Positions 24,013 through 32,861 of a DNA stretch of 64,000 bases are shown here, in pieces. Position 1 is the first letter of the stretch. Each line of letters begins with the position of its first letter. The notes under the pieces were generated by a model. It did no database searches. It had not been told where the DNA came from and saw nothing but the letters and a program-made list of their open reading frames with translations. Both the position numbers and the translations under genes were made by a program. Source of the DNA: Bellilinea sp. (GTDB lineage Bacteria > Chloroflexota > Anaerolineae > Anaerolineales > Anaerolineaceae); assembly GCA_026003615.1 (NCBI GenBank), contig BPHQ01000001.1, positions 806,001 through 870,000 of the forward strand, read 5' to 3'.

Positions 24013-25125
24013 ATGAAATGGGCAGAAACTCGTTTTTCTAGAAGAGATTTCCTCAAAATGGGTCTTCTAGGGCTGGGCAGTCTGGCAATGCGGCCATGGA
24101 GGATTTGGGGAGAGATGCTCCAGCAATGGCCAGATGCTGAGCGACTGGGCAGAGTATGTGTTGGAAAAGTTAACCTTCGCAAAAAGCCTTCGGCTGAAGC
24201 AGACTCACTGGGTGAATTGTACGAAGATTCGGTTGTAATCTGGCTTCGTGAGGTCATTGGAGAAGCACCATTGGGAAGGCAAAATCGCCGCTGGGTCGAA
24301 ACGCCGGATGGTTTTATATACGCACCCAGCCTTCAACCGGTCAAGTATCAACCTAACCAGCCCGTAACCGAATTGCCAATCACCAGTATTGGGCGTGGCA
24401 TGTGGGTGGAGGTGACAATTCCTCACACCCAAATATTTTTAGAAAACCGCGAACCGGCTTCGCCATGGTTGAAATACACAATTGAATACAACACCGTTCC
24501 GCGATTGTATTACAGCCAAATCTTATGGGTGGATGATATTCGCACAAACTCGCAGGGTCAGGTTCTTTATCGGGTGAATGAACGGTTTGGTTCTTATGGA
24601 GATGTATTTTGGGCTGCGGCGGAAGCATTCCGCCCACTTGAACCGGAAGAACTTGAACCGATTCATCCTGATGTTGAGAATAAACGAATTGTAGTGGATG
24701 TAACCCCAACTCGTCAGATTTTATCCTGTTATGAGGGGACCCATGAGGTGTATTCCTGTCTAATTTCTTCGGGGGCGATCTGGAATGCTTCTGGAGAGGT
24801 TGTGGAGGCATGGCGGACGCCCATTGGTGCCCATCCAATCTGGCGGAAGTCGGTATCTATTCACATGAGTGGTGGGCAAACCGGAACAGGATACGATTTA
24901 CCGGGAGTTGCCTGGACCACCCTCTTCACCGGGGAGGGTGTTGCCATTCACTCGACATTTTGGCATAACGATTTCGGAACACCCCGCTCGCGAGGTTGTA
25001 TTAATTGCTCACCGGATGATGCTCGCTTTATTTTTCGATGGACCTTGCCAGTTGTTCCCCTTGACCCCGGGGATGTGCAGGTAGGTATGCCAGGCGGTAC
25101 CATCGTTGATGTAATTGAAAAATGA
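24013..25125 (+). CDS. Tat-exported L,D-transpeptidase (YkuD)
   Basis: 370 residues. The N-terminus is a twin-arginine signal, FSRRDFLKMGLLGLGSLAM. An SH3-like region follows (VCVGKVNLRKKPSAEADSLG ... PDGFIYAPSL). The C-terminal YkuD domain has HSTFWHNDFGTPRSRGCINC with the catalytic Cys and His. It would form 3-3 peptidoglycan cross-links or attach proteins outside the membrane. The start was moved from 23977 (inside the promoter) to ATG 24013, which lacks a Shine-Dalgarno and fits a leaderless mRNA. ccdA follows after 13 bp, so it leads the envelope/redox run. Confidence 0.93.
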   Translation: MKWAETRFSRRDFLKMGLLGLGSLAMRPWRIWGEMLQQWPDAERLGRVCVGKVNLRKKPSAEADSLGELYEDSVVIWLREVIGEAPLGRQNRRWVETPDGFIYAPSLQPVKYQPNQPVTELPITSIGRGMWVEVTIPHTQIFLENREPASPWLKYTIEYNTVPRLYYSQILWVDDIRTNSQGQVLYRVNERFGSYGDVFWAAAEAFRPLEPEELEPIHPDVENKRIVVDVTPTRQILSCYEGTHEVYSCLISSGAIWNASGEVVEAWRTPIGAHPIWRKSVSIHMSGGQTGTGYDLPGVAWTTLFTGEGVAIHSTFWHNDFGTPRSRGCINCSPDDARFIFRWTLPVVPLDPGDVQVGMPGGTIVDVIEK

Positions 25126-25138
25126 GTATGGAGAGGAT

Positions 25139-25867
25139 ATGGTGACCCTTAATGTTTCGGCAGGTTTAGCTTTTTTAGCCGGATTGGCTTCTTTTCTCTC
25201 ACCCTGTGTATTTGCATTGATTCCTGCTTACATAGGATATTTGAGCGGCCGTTCCGTAGCTGCTGCCCAAACCAATTCAGGCCGGGTGAATTCTTTGTAT
25301 ACACTTTTGCATGGATTTGCCTTTATCCTCGGATTTAGTGCAGTATTCTTAACACTCGGTCTGACAATGTCAGTGGTGGGGAGCTTGTTGTACGACTTTC
25401 GTTCGGTTTTGGCAAAGCTAGGCGGTATCATTGTGATCATTTTTGGTCTTCACATGACCGGGTTATTACGCCTGACCTTTCTGGAATATGACCTGCGCCC
25501 GCAGAGTAAAATTCACCAGAATCGTAGTTTACTTTCCTCTGCTTTTCTGGGGGTTACATTTTCTGCTGGCTGGTCCCCCTGTATCGGGCCTGTTTTGGGG
25601 ATGATCCTTACTCTGGCGATAAATAGTGGTTCAGTGAACCAGGGATTGGTTTTGTTAGGTTTTTATTCCGCTGGCCTGGCAATCCCATTTCTACTTGCTG
25701 CACTGGGAATTGGCTGGGTAACCGACCTGATTCGTAAACACGGTAAAGCCATGTTTTATATTGAAAAAGCCATGGGCGTGTTGATGATCGTTGTTGGAAT
25801 CATGTTGTTTTTGGGTGTCTTCAATCAATTAGCCCAATTTGGTACATTTATTGATTTTGGACTTTGA
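25139..25867 (+). CDS. ccdA: CcdA/DsbD-type thiol-disulfide transmembrane protein
   Basis: 242 residues, about six TM helices. ASFLSPCVFALIPAYIGYLS and TFSAGWSPCIGPVLGMILT hold the two conserved membrane cysteines that relay electrons from cytoplasmic thioredoxin to extracytoplasmic thiol proteins. The ORF track begins at 25115; the ATG at 25139 has GAGAGGAT upstream and is preferred. The stop overlaps the next frame, a TlpA-like thioredoxin that is its natural electron acceptor. Confidence 0.93.
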   Translation: MVTLNVSAGLAFLAGLASFLSPCVFALIPAYIGYLSGRSVAAAQTNSGRVNSLYTLLHGFAFILGFSAVFLTLGLTMSVVGSLLYDFRSVLAKLGGIIVIIFGLHMTGLLRLTFLEYDLRPQSKIHQNRSLLSSAFLGVTFSAGWSPCIGPVLGMILTLAINSGSVNQGLVLLGFYSAGLAIPFLLAALGIGWVTDLIRKHGKAMFYIEKAMGVLMIVVGIMLFLGVFNQLAQFGTFIDFGL

Positions 25868-25878
25868 GGCGCAATCGG

Positions 25879-26415
25879 GTGAACTGGAAAACAGTAATTT
25901 TGCTCATGGGTGGTTTATTGTTTGGTGGTCTGATTGGAGTATTAATTTTTTGGGGCGGAAATCCACCAATCAATACTCAGCGGGAAAGGCAAGTTCCACA
26001 AACCGGTCAACCGTTTCCAGATTTTTCGATCGAGTCCCTCGACGGGGAAAAATTAACTTTTTCTGAATTTATTGGAAAACCCATCATTATCAATTTCTGG
26101 GCGACGTGGTGTGATCCCTGTAAGGCGGAGATGCCTCTCTTTGAAGCAATTTACCGCCAAAACTCTGGGTTGGTTGTCTTGGGGGTAAACTATAATGAAC
26201 CTGTTAATGTCATTCGGCGATTTGTTGAAGAACAAGAGATCACATTTCCAATTCTGCTGGACGTAGAGGGTAAAATTGCCCAGAAGTTTCAGGTCTTTGG
26301 TTTTCCAACCACCTATTTTGTGGATCGGGATGGTATCCTTAGGGGTGTGCAGGTGGGACAATTGGATGAGAATTTGCTTTCTTCCTACCTGGAAAAAATA
26401 GGAGCAGTCCCATGA
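25879..26415 (+). CDS. TlpA/ResA-like membrane-anchored thioredoxin
   Basis: 178 residues. An N-terminal TM anchor (VILLMGGLLFGGLIGVLIFW) precedes a redoxin domain with the active site NFWATWCDPCKAEMP and the cis-Pro region FPTTYFVDRDG. It should reduce or oxidise thiols outside the membrane using electrons from CcdA. The ORF track uses TTG 25864, but GTG 25879 has GAGG nine bases upstream, so I choose it. The end overlaps the DUF2085 gene by ATGA. Confidence 0.92.
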   Translation: MNWKTVILLMGGLLFGGLIGVLIFWGGNPPINTQRERQVPQTGQPFPDFSIESLDGEKLTFSEFIGKPIIINFWATWCDPCKAEMPLFEAIYRQNSGLVVLGVNYNEPVNVIRRFVEEQEITFPILLDVEGKIAQKFQVFGFPTTYFVDRDGILRGVQVGQLDENLLSSYLEKIGAVP

Positions 26416-27428
26416 TGGTGGTTACTGTTTTTATTAAGCAAGGCGACCCGGCCGCAGAACGGGTTGTGGGTATGTTGAATCGCCTTAAAGATGAATATTC
26501 ATACCAGTTGGCGGTGGTACCGATTGACCAGGATGAAGGATTGAGAGCGGCTTACGAAAAAGATTCACCAGTAGTTCAGGCTGGACCGTACCGCCTTGGC
26601 TCTCCTTTTGATGAACAGGATTTACGGGTAACCTTGGGAGCTGCACTGGATCGTGCCAGACATTTGAATGCAATTGGCGACAATACCTACGCCAGACGCA
26701 TACAACGAGGCCGAAAAGTCAGCATGGCCGATCGAGTTTCGTTGTGGTTAAGCAACCGCTATATGCTATTGATAAATTTTTTTCTCTTTCTTTATGTTGG
26801 ATTGCCTTTTCTTGCGCCGGTGCTGGCACTAAATGGAATTCAATCTCCGGCGAGGGTACTTTATACAATTTACAGCCCCTTATGTCATCAATTGACTTTT
26901 CGTTCGTGGTTTCTTTTTGGAATGCAGCCTTACTACCCGCGCAGTCTTGCTCAGGTAGAAAATTTGGCTTCTTACGAGCAGTTGTTTAATGTATCTCCGG
27001 CAGATTTAGCATTTGCCCGTCAGTTTACGGGTATGGAAGAAATTGGATTTGGAGCAGGCAGGATTGGCTACAAAGTTGCCCTTTGTCAGCGGGATGTTGC
27101 CATCTATGCCTCATTATTGGGTTTCGGGTTGGTTTTTTCCCTCTCTGGCAGGAAAATCAAGTCGTTGCCCTGGTATCTTTGGATTATTTTTGGTTTGTTA
27201 CCGATTGGTTTGGATGGATTTTCTCAATTACCCAGCCTGCTTTCTTTTTTGGCCGAATTGCCGGTTCTTCGGGAGAGTACACCATTGTTAAGAACCATAA
27301 CAGGAGTCTTGTTTGGTTCTACGACTGGCTGGTATCTCTTTCCGATGATTGAAGAGAGTATGCGGGAAACGAGAGCATTATTAACCCAAAAACAAACCGT
27401 CGTTTCTCAAATTCAATCGCAGGGGTAG
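26412..27428 (+). CDS. DUF2085 membrane protein with a Cys-less thioredoxin-like N-domain
   Basis: 338 residues. Residues 1-85 (VTVFIKQGDPAAERVVGMLN, then YRLGSPFDEQDLRVTLG) have the length and layout of a small glutaredoxin-like domain, but the CxxC position reads DPAA. A membrane domain follows with TM helices and SPLCHQLTFRSWFLFG and ALCQRDVAIYASLLGFG, the CHQ...RS and CxRD motifs of DUF2085. Function is unknown. It is coupled to tlpA by an ATGA overlap, with AGGAG before its start, and pgeF follows after 7 bp. The context suggests a redox or metal role in the membrane. Confidence 0.75.
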   Translation: MMVVTVFIKQGDPAAERVVGMLNRLKDEYSYQLAVVPIDQDEGLRAAYEKDSPVVQAGPYRLGSPFDEQDLRVTLGAALDRARHLNAIGDNTYARRIQRGRKVSMADRVSLWLSNRYMLLINFFLFLYVGLPFLAPVLALNGIQSPARVLYTIYSPLCHQLTFRSWFLFGMQPYYPRSLAQVENLASYEQLFNVSPADLAFARQFTGMEEIGFGAGRIGYKVALCQRDVAIYASLLGFGLVFSLSGRKIKSLPWYLWIIFGLLPIGLDGFSQLPSLLSFLAELPVLRESTPLLRTITGVLFGSTTGWYLFPMIEESMRETRALLTQKQTVVSQIQSQG

Positions 27429-27435
27429 AGACGGA

Positions 27436-28221
27436 ATGCCCTTTGTTGAAATCAACGGCTTGGAGTATTATCGGTTTGATTTATTGGGGAATGAGGTCAT
27501 TCAGGCTGTTTTTACTCGAAAAGGTGGGGTCAGTCCTCAACCGTGGGCATCGCTCAATTTGGGTGGGACTGTGGGAGATAGTCGGGAGAATGTGATTGAA
27601 AATCGCCGGCGCATCTTTGATGCCTTGGGAATTGAGGTTGAATCGATTTTTGACGTATGGCAGGTTCATTCGGATAAGATTTTGTTGTCGGAAAAACCGC
27701 GTCCACTTGATCACCCTCATGAAAAGGCTGATGCTATTGTGACAAATAATCCTTCGATTACATTATTTATGCGCTTTGCAGACTGTGTGCCGATATTGTT
27801 GTTTGATCCGGTTCATCAGGTTATCGGTTTAATTCATGCTGGTTGGAAGGGTACAGTACAGAAGATTGCAGCCAAAACCGTTCAGTTCATGGCTCAGCAA
27901 TTCAATTCAAGTCCGGCTGATATATTAGCCGGGATAGGACCTTCGATTGGTGTTGATCATTACATCATCGGCGATGACGTTGTTCAAGAAGTCAATAAGT
28001 CCTTCGGATCACAGGGGAAGATAGTTCTCCATCCTGTCAATGGCTCCATTCATTTTGATTTGTGGTCAGCAAATGAAATCCTCTTGAGGGAAGTTGGGGT
28101 AAAATCCATTCAGGTTGCGCAGGTATGTACCGCCTGTGACCTTGAGCGTTGGTTTTCTCATCGAGCCGAGCAAGGTAAAACAGGTCGTTTTGCAGCGTTA
28201 ATCAAATTACGAAAATCCTAA
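27436..28221 (+). CDS. pgeF: PgeF/YlmD laccase-domain protein
   Basis: 261 residues. WQVHSDKILL, FADCVPILLFDP and IGLIHAGWKGTVQKIAAKTV carry the His/Cys/His metal ligands of the multicopper polyphenol oxidase-like (DUF152/LACC1) family. Studied members act as purine nucleoside hydrolases/phosphorylases or, as PgeF, as peptidoglycan-editing factors that clear misincorporated Ser. The link to yggS-yggT downstream is the conserved Gram-positive-like order ylmD-ylmE-ylmG, which supports the assignment. Confidence 0.92.
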   Translation: MPFVEINGLEYYRFDLLGNEVIQAVFTRKGGVSPQPWASLNLGGTVGDSRENVIENRRRIFDALGIEVESIFDVWQVHSDKILLSEKPRPLDHPHEKADAIVTNNPSITLFMRFADCVPILLFDPVHQVIGLIHAGWKGTVQKIAAKTVQFMAQQFNSSPADILAGIGPSIGVDHYIIGDDVVQEVNKSFGSQGKIVLHPVNGSIHFDLWSANEILLREVGVKSIQVAQVCTACDLERWFSHRAEQGKTGRFAALIKLRKS

Positions 28222-28237
28222 AGGGTAACCTGACAAA

Positions 28238-28972
28238 ATGCCGCTGAGTGCAGAGCAAATACAAATCAATTACCTGAGAATTCAGGAAAAAATTCATCAA
28301 ACGGCATTGAAGTGCGGCCGAAAACCGGACGAAATTCGAATTGTGGTTGTTACTAAAAGCCAGCCATTGGAGGTCATTAAAGCCGCCATAGAAGCCGGCA
28401 TCCGAAGTTTCGGCGAGAATTATCCAGAAGAAGCTGTAGGAAAAATCAATGCAATTCGAGATGTTGAAGGTGTCGAATGGCACATGATTGGCCATTTGCA
28501 GAGCCGAAAAGCGAAGCTGGTTTCAACTTATTTTGACTGGATGCACTCTCTGGATAGTGTGAGGATCGCGGAAAAGCTAGAGCGACTGCTTGCGGAACAA
28601 AATAGGTCATTAAAGGTTTTATTGGAGTTCAATATTGGTGGAGAGATTTCCAAATATGGTTGGTCAGCCAGTAATCCAAGCCGTTGGTTTGAGTTACTAC
28701 CTGAAATCGAACAAATTCAACGTTGTCCCCATTTGCAGATCTGTGGTTTGATGACAATGCCTCCCTTAAGTACTACCCTGGAAGAGGCGCAAGGTTATTT
28801 CCGTAAATTGCGTTTACTCCGCGATTTTTTACAGGAAAGACTGAGTTCTCTAAACCTGACTGAGTTATCCATGGGAACCAGTGCGGATTTTCCGGCGGCA
28901 ATCCTTGAAGGGGCAACAATGGTTAGAATTGGTCAGGCGATTTTAGGGCCAAGAGATTATTCGAGAGGTTGA
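28238..28972 (+). CDS. yggS: YggS/PLPBP pyridoxal-phosphate homeostasis protein
   Basis: 244 residues. VVVTKSQPLEVIKAAIEAG holds the PLP-binding Lys. IRSFGENYPEEAVGKI, WHMIGHLQSRKAK and LSMGTSADFPAAI complete the family signature. It binds PLP without a known catalytic reaction and helps vitamin B6 and amino acid balance. It follows pgeF by 16 bp and precedes yggT by 3 bp. Confidence 0.95.
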   Translation: MPLSAEQIQINYLRIQEKIHQTALKCGRKPDEIRIVVVTKSQPLEVIKAAIEAGIRSFGENYPEEAVGKINAIRDVEGVEWHMIGHLQSRKAKLVSTYFDWMHSLDSVRIAEKLERLLAEQNRSLKVLLEFNIGGEISKYGWSASNPSRWFELLPEIEQIQRCPHLQICGLMTMPPLSTTLEEAQGYFRKLRLLRDFLQERLSSLNLTELSMGTSADFPAAILEGATMVRIGQAILGPRDYSRG

Positions 28973-28975
28973 ACG

Positions 28976-29239
28976 ATGATTGATTTATTAATTACTTTGA
29001 TTCAAGCCATTGGCAGCGTTTTATTTATTCTGGTAATTGTTAGCGTTGTGCTTTCTTACTTTATGTCACCGTATCATCCTATTCGTGCAAATCTGGATCG
29101 GATTGTAGAGCCGTTGCTCAGCCCAATTCGTCGGGTTGTGCCGCCTGTAGGCATGATTGATTTCAGCCCTTTGATTTTGATTATTTTGATTCAAGTTGTG
29201 GAGACTTTATTAATTTCCCTCCTGGCTTCGTTGAGGTAA
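28976..29239 (+). CDS. yggT: YggT-family membrane protein
   Basis: 87 residues with two TM segments (LITLIQAIGSVLFILVIVSVV and LILIILIQVVETLLISLL). Between them is the conserved NLDRIVEPLLSPIRRVVPP. YggT/YlmG proteins are linked to cell-envelope organisation and osmotic stress; the exact function is unsettled. GAGAGG precedes the ATG. It is part of the pgeF-yggS-yggT-yggU run. Confidence 0.93.
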   Translation: MIDLLITLIQAIGSVLFILVIVSVVLSYFMSPYHPIRANLDRIVEPLLSPIRRVVPPVGMIDFSPLILIILIQVVETLLISLLASLR

Positions 29240-29243
29240 GGTT

Positions 29244-29567
29244 ATGCCAGACCTGAAAAGAAATCGTTTTCATGATGCAAAATCGGGCTCAGCTATCACC
29301 GTCAGTATACGACTGAACGCAAAGAGCAATAAGATCGAAAAAGTGTTGCCCGATGGAACATTGCAAATTGGATTAGTCAATCCAAAAGATGACTCGCCTG
29401 TTGATACGGTTTTGATTGAGTTTTTGTCTGAATTGTTTGAGATACCCCCACAACGATTTGAAATTATTGGCGGGAAAAATTCCCCCAATAAATTGATCAG
29501 CATCATTGGTGTGAGTGTAGATCAGGTTCAGCAAATTGTCAGGCGAGTGGCGAAGATTCCATCTTGA
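29244..29567 (+). CDS. DUF167 (YggU) family protein
   Basis: 107 residues. ITVSIRLNAKSNKIEKVLPDG, VNPKDDSPVDTVLIEFLSELF and IPPQRFEIIGGKNSPNKLIS match the small DUF167/YggU fold, of unknown function, commonly encoded beside yggT. It has about 18 extra N-terminal residues. The stop is 7 bp from the converging NACHT gene stop, with no terminator between. Confidence 0.87.
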   Translation: MPDLKRNRFHDAKSGSAITVSIRLNAKSNKIEKVLPDGTLQIGLVNPKDDSPVDTVLIEFLSELFEIPPQRFEIIGGKNSPNKLISIIGVSVDQVQQIVRRVAKIPS

Positions 29568-29574
29568 AAATTCT

Positions 29575-32061
29575 TCAATTTTCACAGATAGACATAAACC
29601 AGAGAGCATAGTTGGCGGTGTCTCGCAGTTCAATTTGGTGAGAATACAGCAAAGGGTAAATCTGATTGACTACAGCCTCTTGACGATGATGTCGTAAAAA
29701 CCACATCGCAGCAATCTTCTCGTCTTCACTGCCATTTGCCAAAGCATCCAGAAGAAAGGGAATAGCTGGATCGCCTTTCGAGATGCCCACTCCACGTTTT
29801 GCGGCAAATGCTATCAGCCAGGCAGTATCGGCGGCTTCCTTTTGGCGCGGCGGAATGTAGGGATTGGCTTTTTGACGGTTTTCTAATGCCTGGCCGGCGG
29901 CATTGCGTACAACCCATTGACTATCCTCTACGGCGATTTTTTCTAATAAATCTACGACCCAATCGTCTTGAATCAAGGATAACCCAAAAACTGCTGAACG
30001 TCTGACCAACAAATCTTCCGATTGGGTTAATTCTTTCAGGCGGGCATGACCCTTGCGGATATCCATCGTCAACGTTTCCGCCGCTGCCAATCGTAAGGAT
30101 TCATCTGCAAAATGGATACAATCCAGAATTGCTTTTTCTGCCTCGGAATTGTCAAAACAAGCCAATGCAAAACAGGCAGCAATTCGAGTTTCGGGCTGAG
30201 CATCATTTAGCAGGGAAATTAAGTTGGGAATTGTTTTGGTATCTTGTAAGGCACCACATCCCAGGGCAGCCAGGGATCGCATAGTTGAAGATGTATTATC
30301 AATTAATTGCTTGAATAGTATCGTCAGCGTTGAATCGTTGGAGGATGCACAACCGGCTAATATGCGCACTCGTAGTGAATCTGGAAGCATTTCATTTTGA
30401 AGAAAAGAAATTCCTTTTTTCAGTACCAGCGATCGAGCCGGATGATTGGATGGTGTATCCTTAATCCAACGCAAGCTATTAAGAAGATTGGTATAGAATG
30501 GCGATTCATCTCTTTGCAGGTAATTTTCCAGCCAATTCTCTGGATGAAAAATGGTTAGGTAATGATAATACTCTTCTTCAATGGATGAGTGCATCCGTTG
30601 CGGGGGTGAGATTTGACTGGCTTTCGCTTGATAGCCTGCAAGGTAACCCACCCATATCGGGGAGGAAAATCTGAGCCGATCTCCCTGATGTTCGGTTAGA
30701 ATACTGGCATCGAGCAGAATGGATAATATTCGGCCACCAGATGTTACAGCCTTTGCTCCTATTTCTTTTTGTAAAGAGGGTGAATTTGTAGTTTTTTCTT
30801 CATCCATCAGTCTGGTCTCTTCTTCGTGTTCGAGCCGAAAGCCAGATAATAATTTTTCGGCATCCGAATAATCCAAACTTGAGGATTGTTCCTGAATCAT
30901 TTGATTTGCAATGACGCTCATTGCCGCAAGGGGGACTCGGTAGTGAGTCGCTCGGTTAAGAAATGCTGTTATGGCAGCATATTCTTCCACTCCTTGCAGG
31001 TCGCCCGTGAATGCTCCCCACACCTTAATTGTCCATTGGAAGGGTGTGTAGAATAGTGGATCATAACCAAGCCAATTTGTAACCAGCAGATTGTCTAAAA
31101 TTTCCAGATTTTGTTGTTGGGAAGCAGTAGCTCCAATAAGATTGTTCCATAAAACTCCCCAGCGATTAATAAAACTGGTTAATTCATCTTTTGTCCAGCC
31201 TGCTATTACAAAAGGTTCAAAGCCGATTAGATTCAATCCGTCTATGTATTGATTGCTTGCAGAAACAACCAGTCGAATAGATGGGTATTGAGAGACCAGA
31301 TCGTTTAAGTATGACTTTATAGATAGAAATTGTTCCTTGTTTAATTCATCCAGACCATCGAAAATACAAATTACTCTACCCTCCTGAAAGACGCTACGAA
31401 TGAAACCGGGGATCTGAGGTAGAGAAGTAACGGGTGCGGTTGAAGAAAGTGCTTTGATAACAGGTTCTATTAAATCTTTTTTGTTGATGTTATGATATTC
31501 GAGATCGAGGATGTGAAGATAGATTGGAAAATAATCCCCCCAGCTGGCTGCTTTTGGGTCTTGGCGGGCAATAAGAGAGGTCAGATAGGCTAGCGCAGTT
31601 GATTTACCTGAACCTGCATTGCCAAGCAGCGCCAGATGACTGCCTCCCTGAAGGGCTTCAAACAGAGTCAAACGTGGCCAACCGAATCGCGTAGCAAAAT
31701 CTGGAAATTCTGGCAAAAAAGGGAGAATACGAGAAACATATCGTTCGACGGAGATGGGAGTTTGTGGATCAATTGCGGGAGGTGGTGCCAGTAAGTGAGG
31801 TTCGACCACAATTTCGTCCAGAGAAAATAAAGAAGCGCTCAGATGGTTTCGTTGAGCCCGACGAAGAGCATCCTGCCGGAGTGCACTTTCGACCCCCGAC
31901 ATCCTTTTCTTTCGATTGGCTTCAATAAGTTGCTGGATGGTCTGTCGGATGAATGGTAGACCTTTCCATAACCGGTTGATTAACAGCCAAAAAAGTGTAC
32001 CGCCGATGAAGCCCAACCAAAAAGAAAGGCGATCCAGTGCGAAGTTATCAAAACCAAACAT
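29575..32061 (-). CDS. Membrane-anchored NACHT NTPase with HEAT repeats
   Basis: 828 residues. One TM helix near the N-terminus (LGFIGGTLFWLLINRLW) is followed by a basic juxtamembrane segment. A NACHT STAND NTPase follows, with Walker A LLGNAGSGKSTALAYL (~147-155) and Walker B/sensor VICIFDGLDELNKEQF (~233-240). A winged-helix-like middle follows, and from about 540 there are HEAT/PBS-like repeats (SLAALGCGALQDTKTIPNLI, RIAACFALACFDNSEAEKAI, RRSAVFGLSLIQDDWVVDLL). There is no effector enzyme domain. STAND proteins act as switches in regulation or immunity; the role here is unknown. It starts 6 bp after the coiled-coil zinc-ribbon gene and is probably co-transcribed. Confidence 0.82.
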   Translation of the reverse strand: MFGFDNFALDRLSFWLGFIGGTLFWLLINRLWKGLPFIRQTIQQLIEANRKKRMSGVESALRQDALRRAQRNHLSASLFSLDEIVVEPHLLAPPPAIDPQTPISVERYVSRILPFLPEFPDFATRFGWPRLTLFEALQGGSHLALLGNAGSGKSTALAYLTSLIARQDPKAASWGDYFPIYLHILDLEYHNINKKDLIEPVIKALSSTAPVTSLPQIPGFIRSVFQEGRVICIFDGLDELNKEQFLSIKSYLNDLVSQYPSIRLVVSASNQYIDGLNLIGFEPFVIAGWTKDELTSFINRWGVLWNNLIGATASQQQNLEILDNLLVTNWLGYDPLFYTPFQWTIKVWGAFTGDLQGVEEYAAITAFLNRATHYRVPLAAMSVIANQMIQEQSSSLDYSDAEKLLSGFRLEHEEETRLMDEEKTTNSPSLQKEIGAKAVTSGGRILSILLDASILTEHQGDRLRFSSPIWVGYLAGYQAKASQISPPQRMHSSIEEEYYHYLTIFHPENWLENYLQRDESPFYTNLLNSLRWIKDTPSNHPARSLVLKKGISFLQNEMLPDSLRVRILAGCASSNDSTLTILFKQLIDNTSSTMRSLAALGCGALQDTKTIPNLISLLNDAQPETRIAACFALACFDNSEAEKAILDCIHFADESLRLAAAETLTMDIRKGHARLKELTQSEDLLVRRSAVFGLSLIQDDWVVDLLEKIAVEDSQWVVRNAAGQALENRQKANPYIPPRQKEAADTAWLIAFAAKRGVGISKGDPAIPFLLDALANGSEDEKIAAMWFLRHHRQEAVVNQIYPLLYSHQIELRDTANYALWFMSICEN

Positions 32062-32067
32062 AATGGT

Positions 32068-32769
32068 TTACCCTGCGTAGATAATTCTGCCGCATGAAGG
32101 GCAGTAAAAAATGGTTGAGGGAGATCGGGCAGACTGGCATTGGGCAGGGGTTAAACCTGCGCCACAAGCGCTGCAAGATGAATCTTCGACTGACGCCACA
32201 GCAATGCCTTGTTTTTTCTCGCGTAGCTTTTCATATTCGGCAAGTAAATTGGGTGAAACCTGAGAAAGGATCGCCTGTTTTTCGATCAACAACCTTTGTT
32301 GATCGTTTTCAAGGCGGCTTTTTTCGCCGATCAATCCAGCGTGGCTTTGAGCAACTTCGGCTTCCACCTGTAACAGCACTTTTTGAAGCTGGTCTTGTTC
32401 ACTTTTTGCCTCTTCCAATCGAATCATGATTTCAAGTTGCTGATCTTCCAAGTTGGCAATACTGCGTTTCAGGGAAGCCACCTCGCTTTGTAAATCTTGT
32501 AATTCTTTCGGAACCTTAATTCTTCCGGAATACAGGTTAGATTCACTCTGTTCCAGTTTTAACCGACGGGAGTTGACTTCATGTTCAATTTTTTTCAACT
32601 CCTGTTGGATTTGTTTAAGTCTTTCTGCAGCCTGATGGTGCTGTTCTTGAGTGATTTTTAGGCGGATGTCGTTTTCAATCTCTTGCAAGATTGAATTGAT
32701 GCGTTGCTGAATTTGATCCAGCCTGGAATCCACTTTTTGAAGTTGAAATAAATGGAAGGATTGACTCAT
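32068..32769 (-). CDS. Coiled-coil C4 zinc-ribbon protein
   Basis: 233 residues from the chosen start. MSQSFHLFQLQKVDSRLDQI begins a long coiled coil (about residues 5-180) with GRIKVPKELQDLQSEVASLK in the middle. The C-terminal zinc ribbon is CSACGAGLTPAQCQSA...FYCPSCGRIIY. This is the DUF164/CT398-like family, of unproven function though linked to flagellar or nucleic-acid complexes in other phyla. The ORF-track start at 32805 is possible, but the family begins at LFQLQKVD, so the Met at 32769 is preferred. The divergent A-B operon starts ~90 bp away. Confidence 0.85.
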   Translation of the reverse strand: MSQSFHLFQLQKVDSRLDQIQQRINSILQEIENDIRLKITQEQHHQAAERLKQIQQELKKIEHEVNSRRLKLEQSESNLYSGRIKVPKELQDLQSEVASLKRSIANLEDQQLEIMIRLEEAKSEQDQLQKVLLQVEAEVAQSHAGLIGEKSRLENDQQRLLIEKQAILSQVSPNLLAEYEKLREKKQGIAVASVEDSSCSACGAGLTPAQCQSARSPSTIFYCPSCGRIIYAG

Positions 32770-32815
32770 AAGCCTGTTGGGGATGCTGGTGTTAATTGTA
32801 GTCATTCATAATGAA

Positions 32816-32844
32816 TTGCAGAGACTTTTCTTCTCAAGTATACT
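32816..32844 (+). promoter_or_regulatory. Promoter of the A-B-A'-B'-moxR-DUF58 operon
   Basis: TTGCAG, a 17-bp spacer and TATACT place the start near 32851, about 11 nt before the ATG at 32862. It lies within the ORF-track extension (32811), which is therefore not translated. The -35 matches that of the TPR operon. Confidence 0.65.
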
Positions 32845-32861
32845 TCAAATCAAGTTCCCCT

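Noticed and set aside
29575-32061. NACHT protein as part of a phage-defence island
   Set aside because: No effector domain and no defence, integrase or phage genes nearby; neighbours are conserved housekeeping genes.
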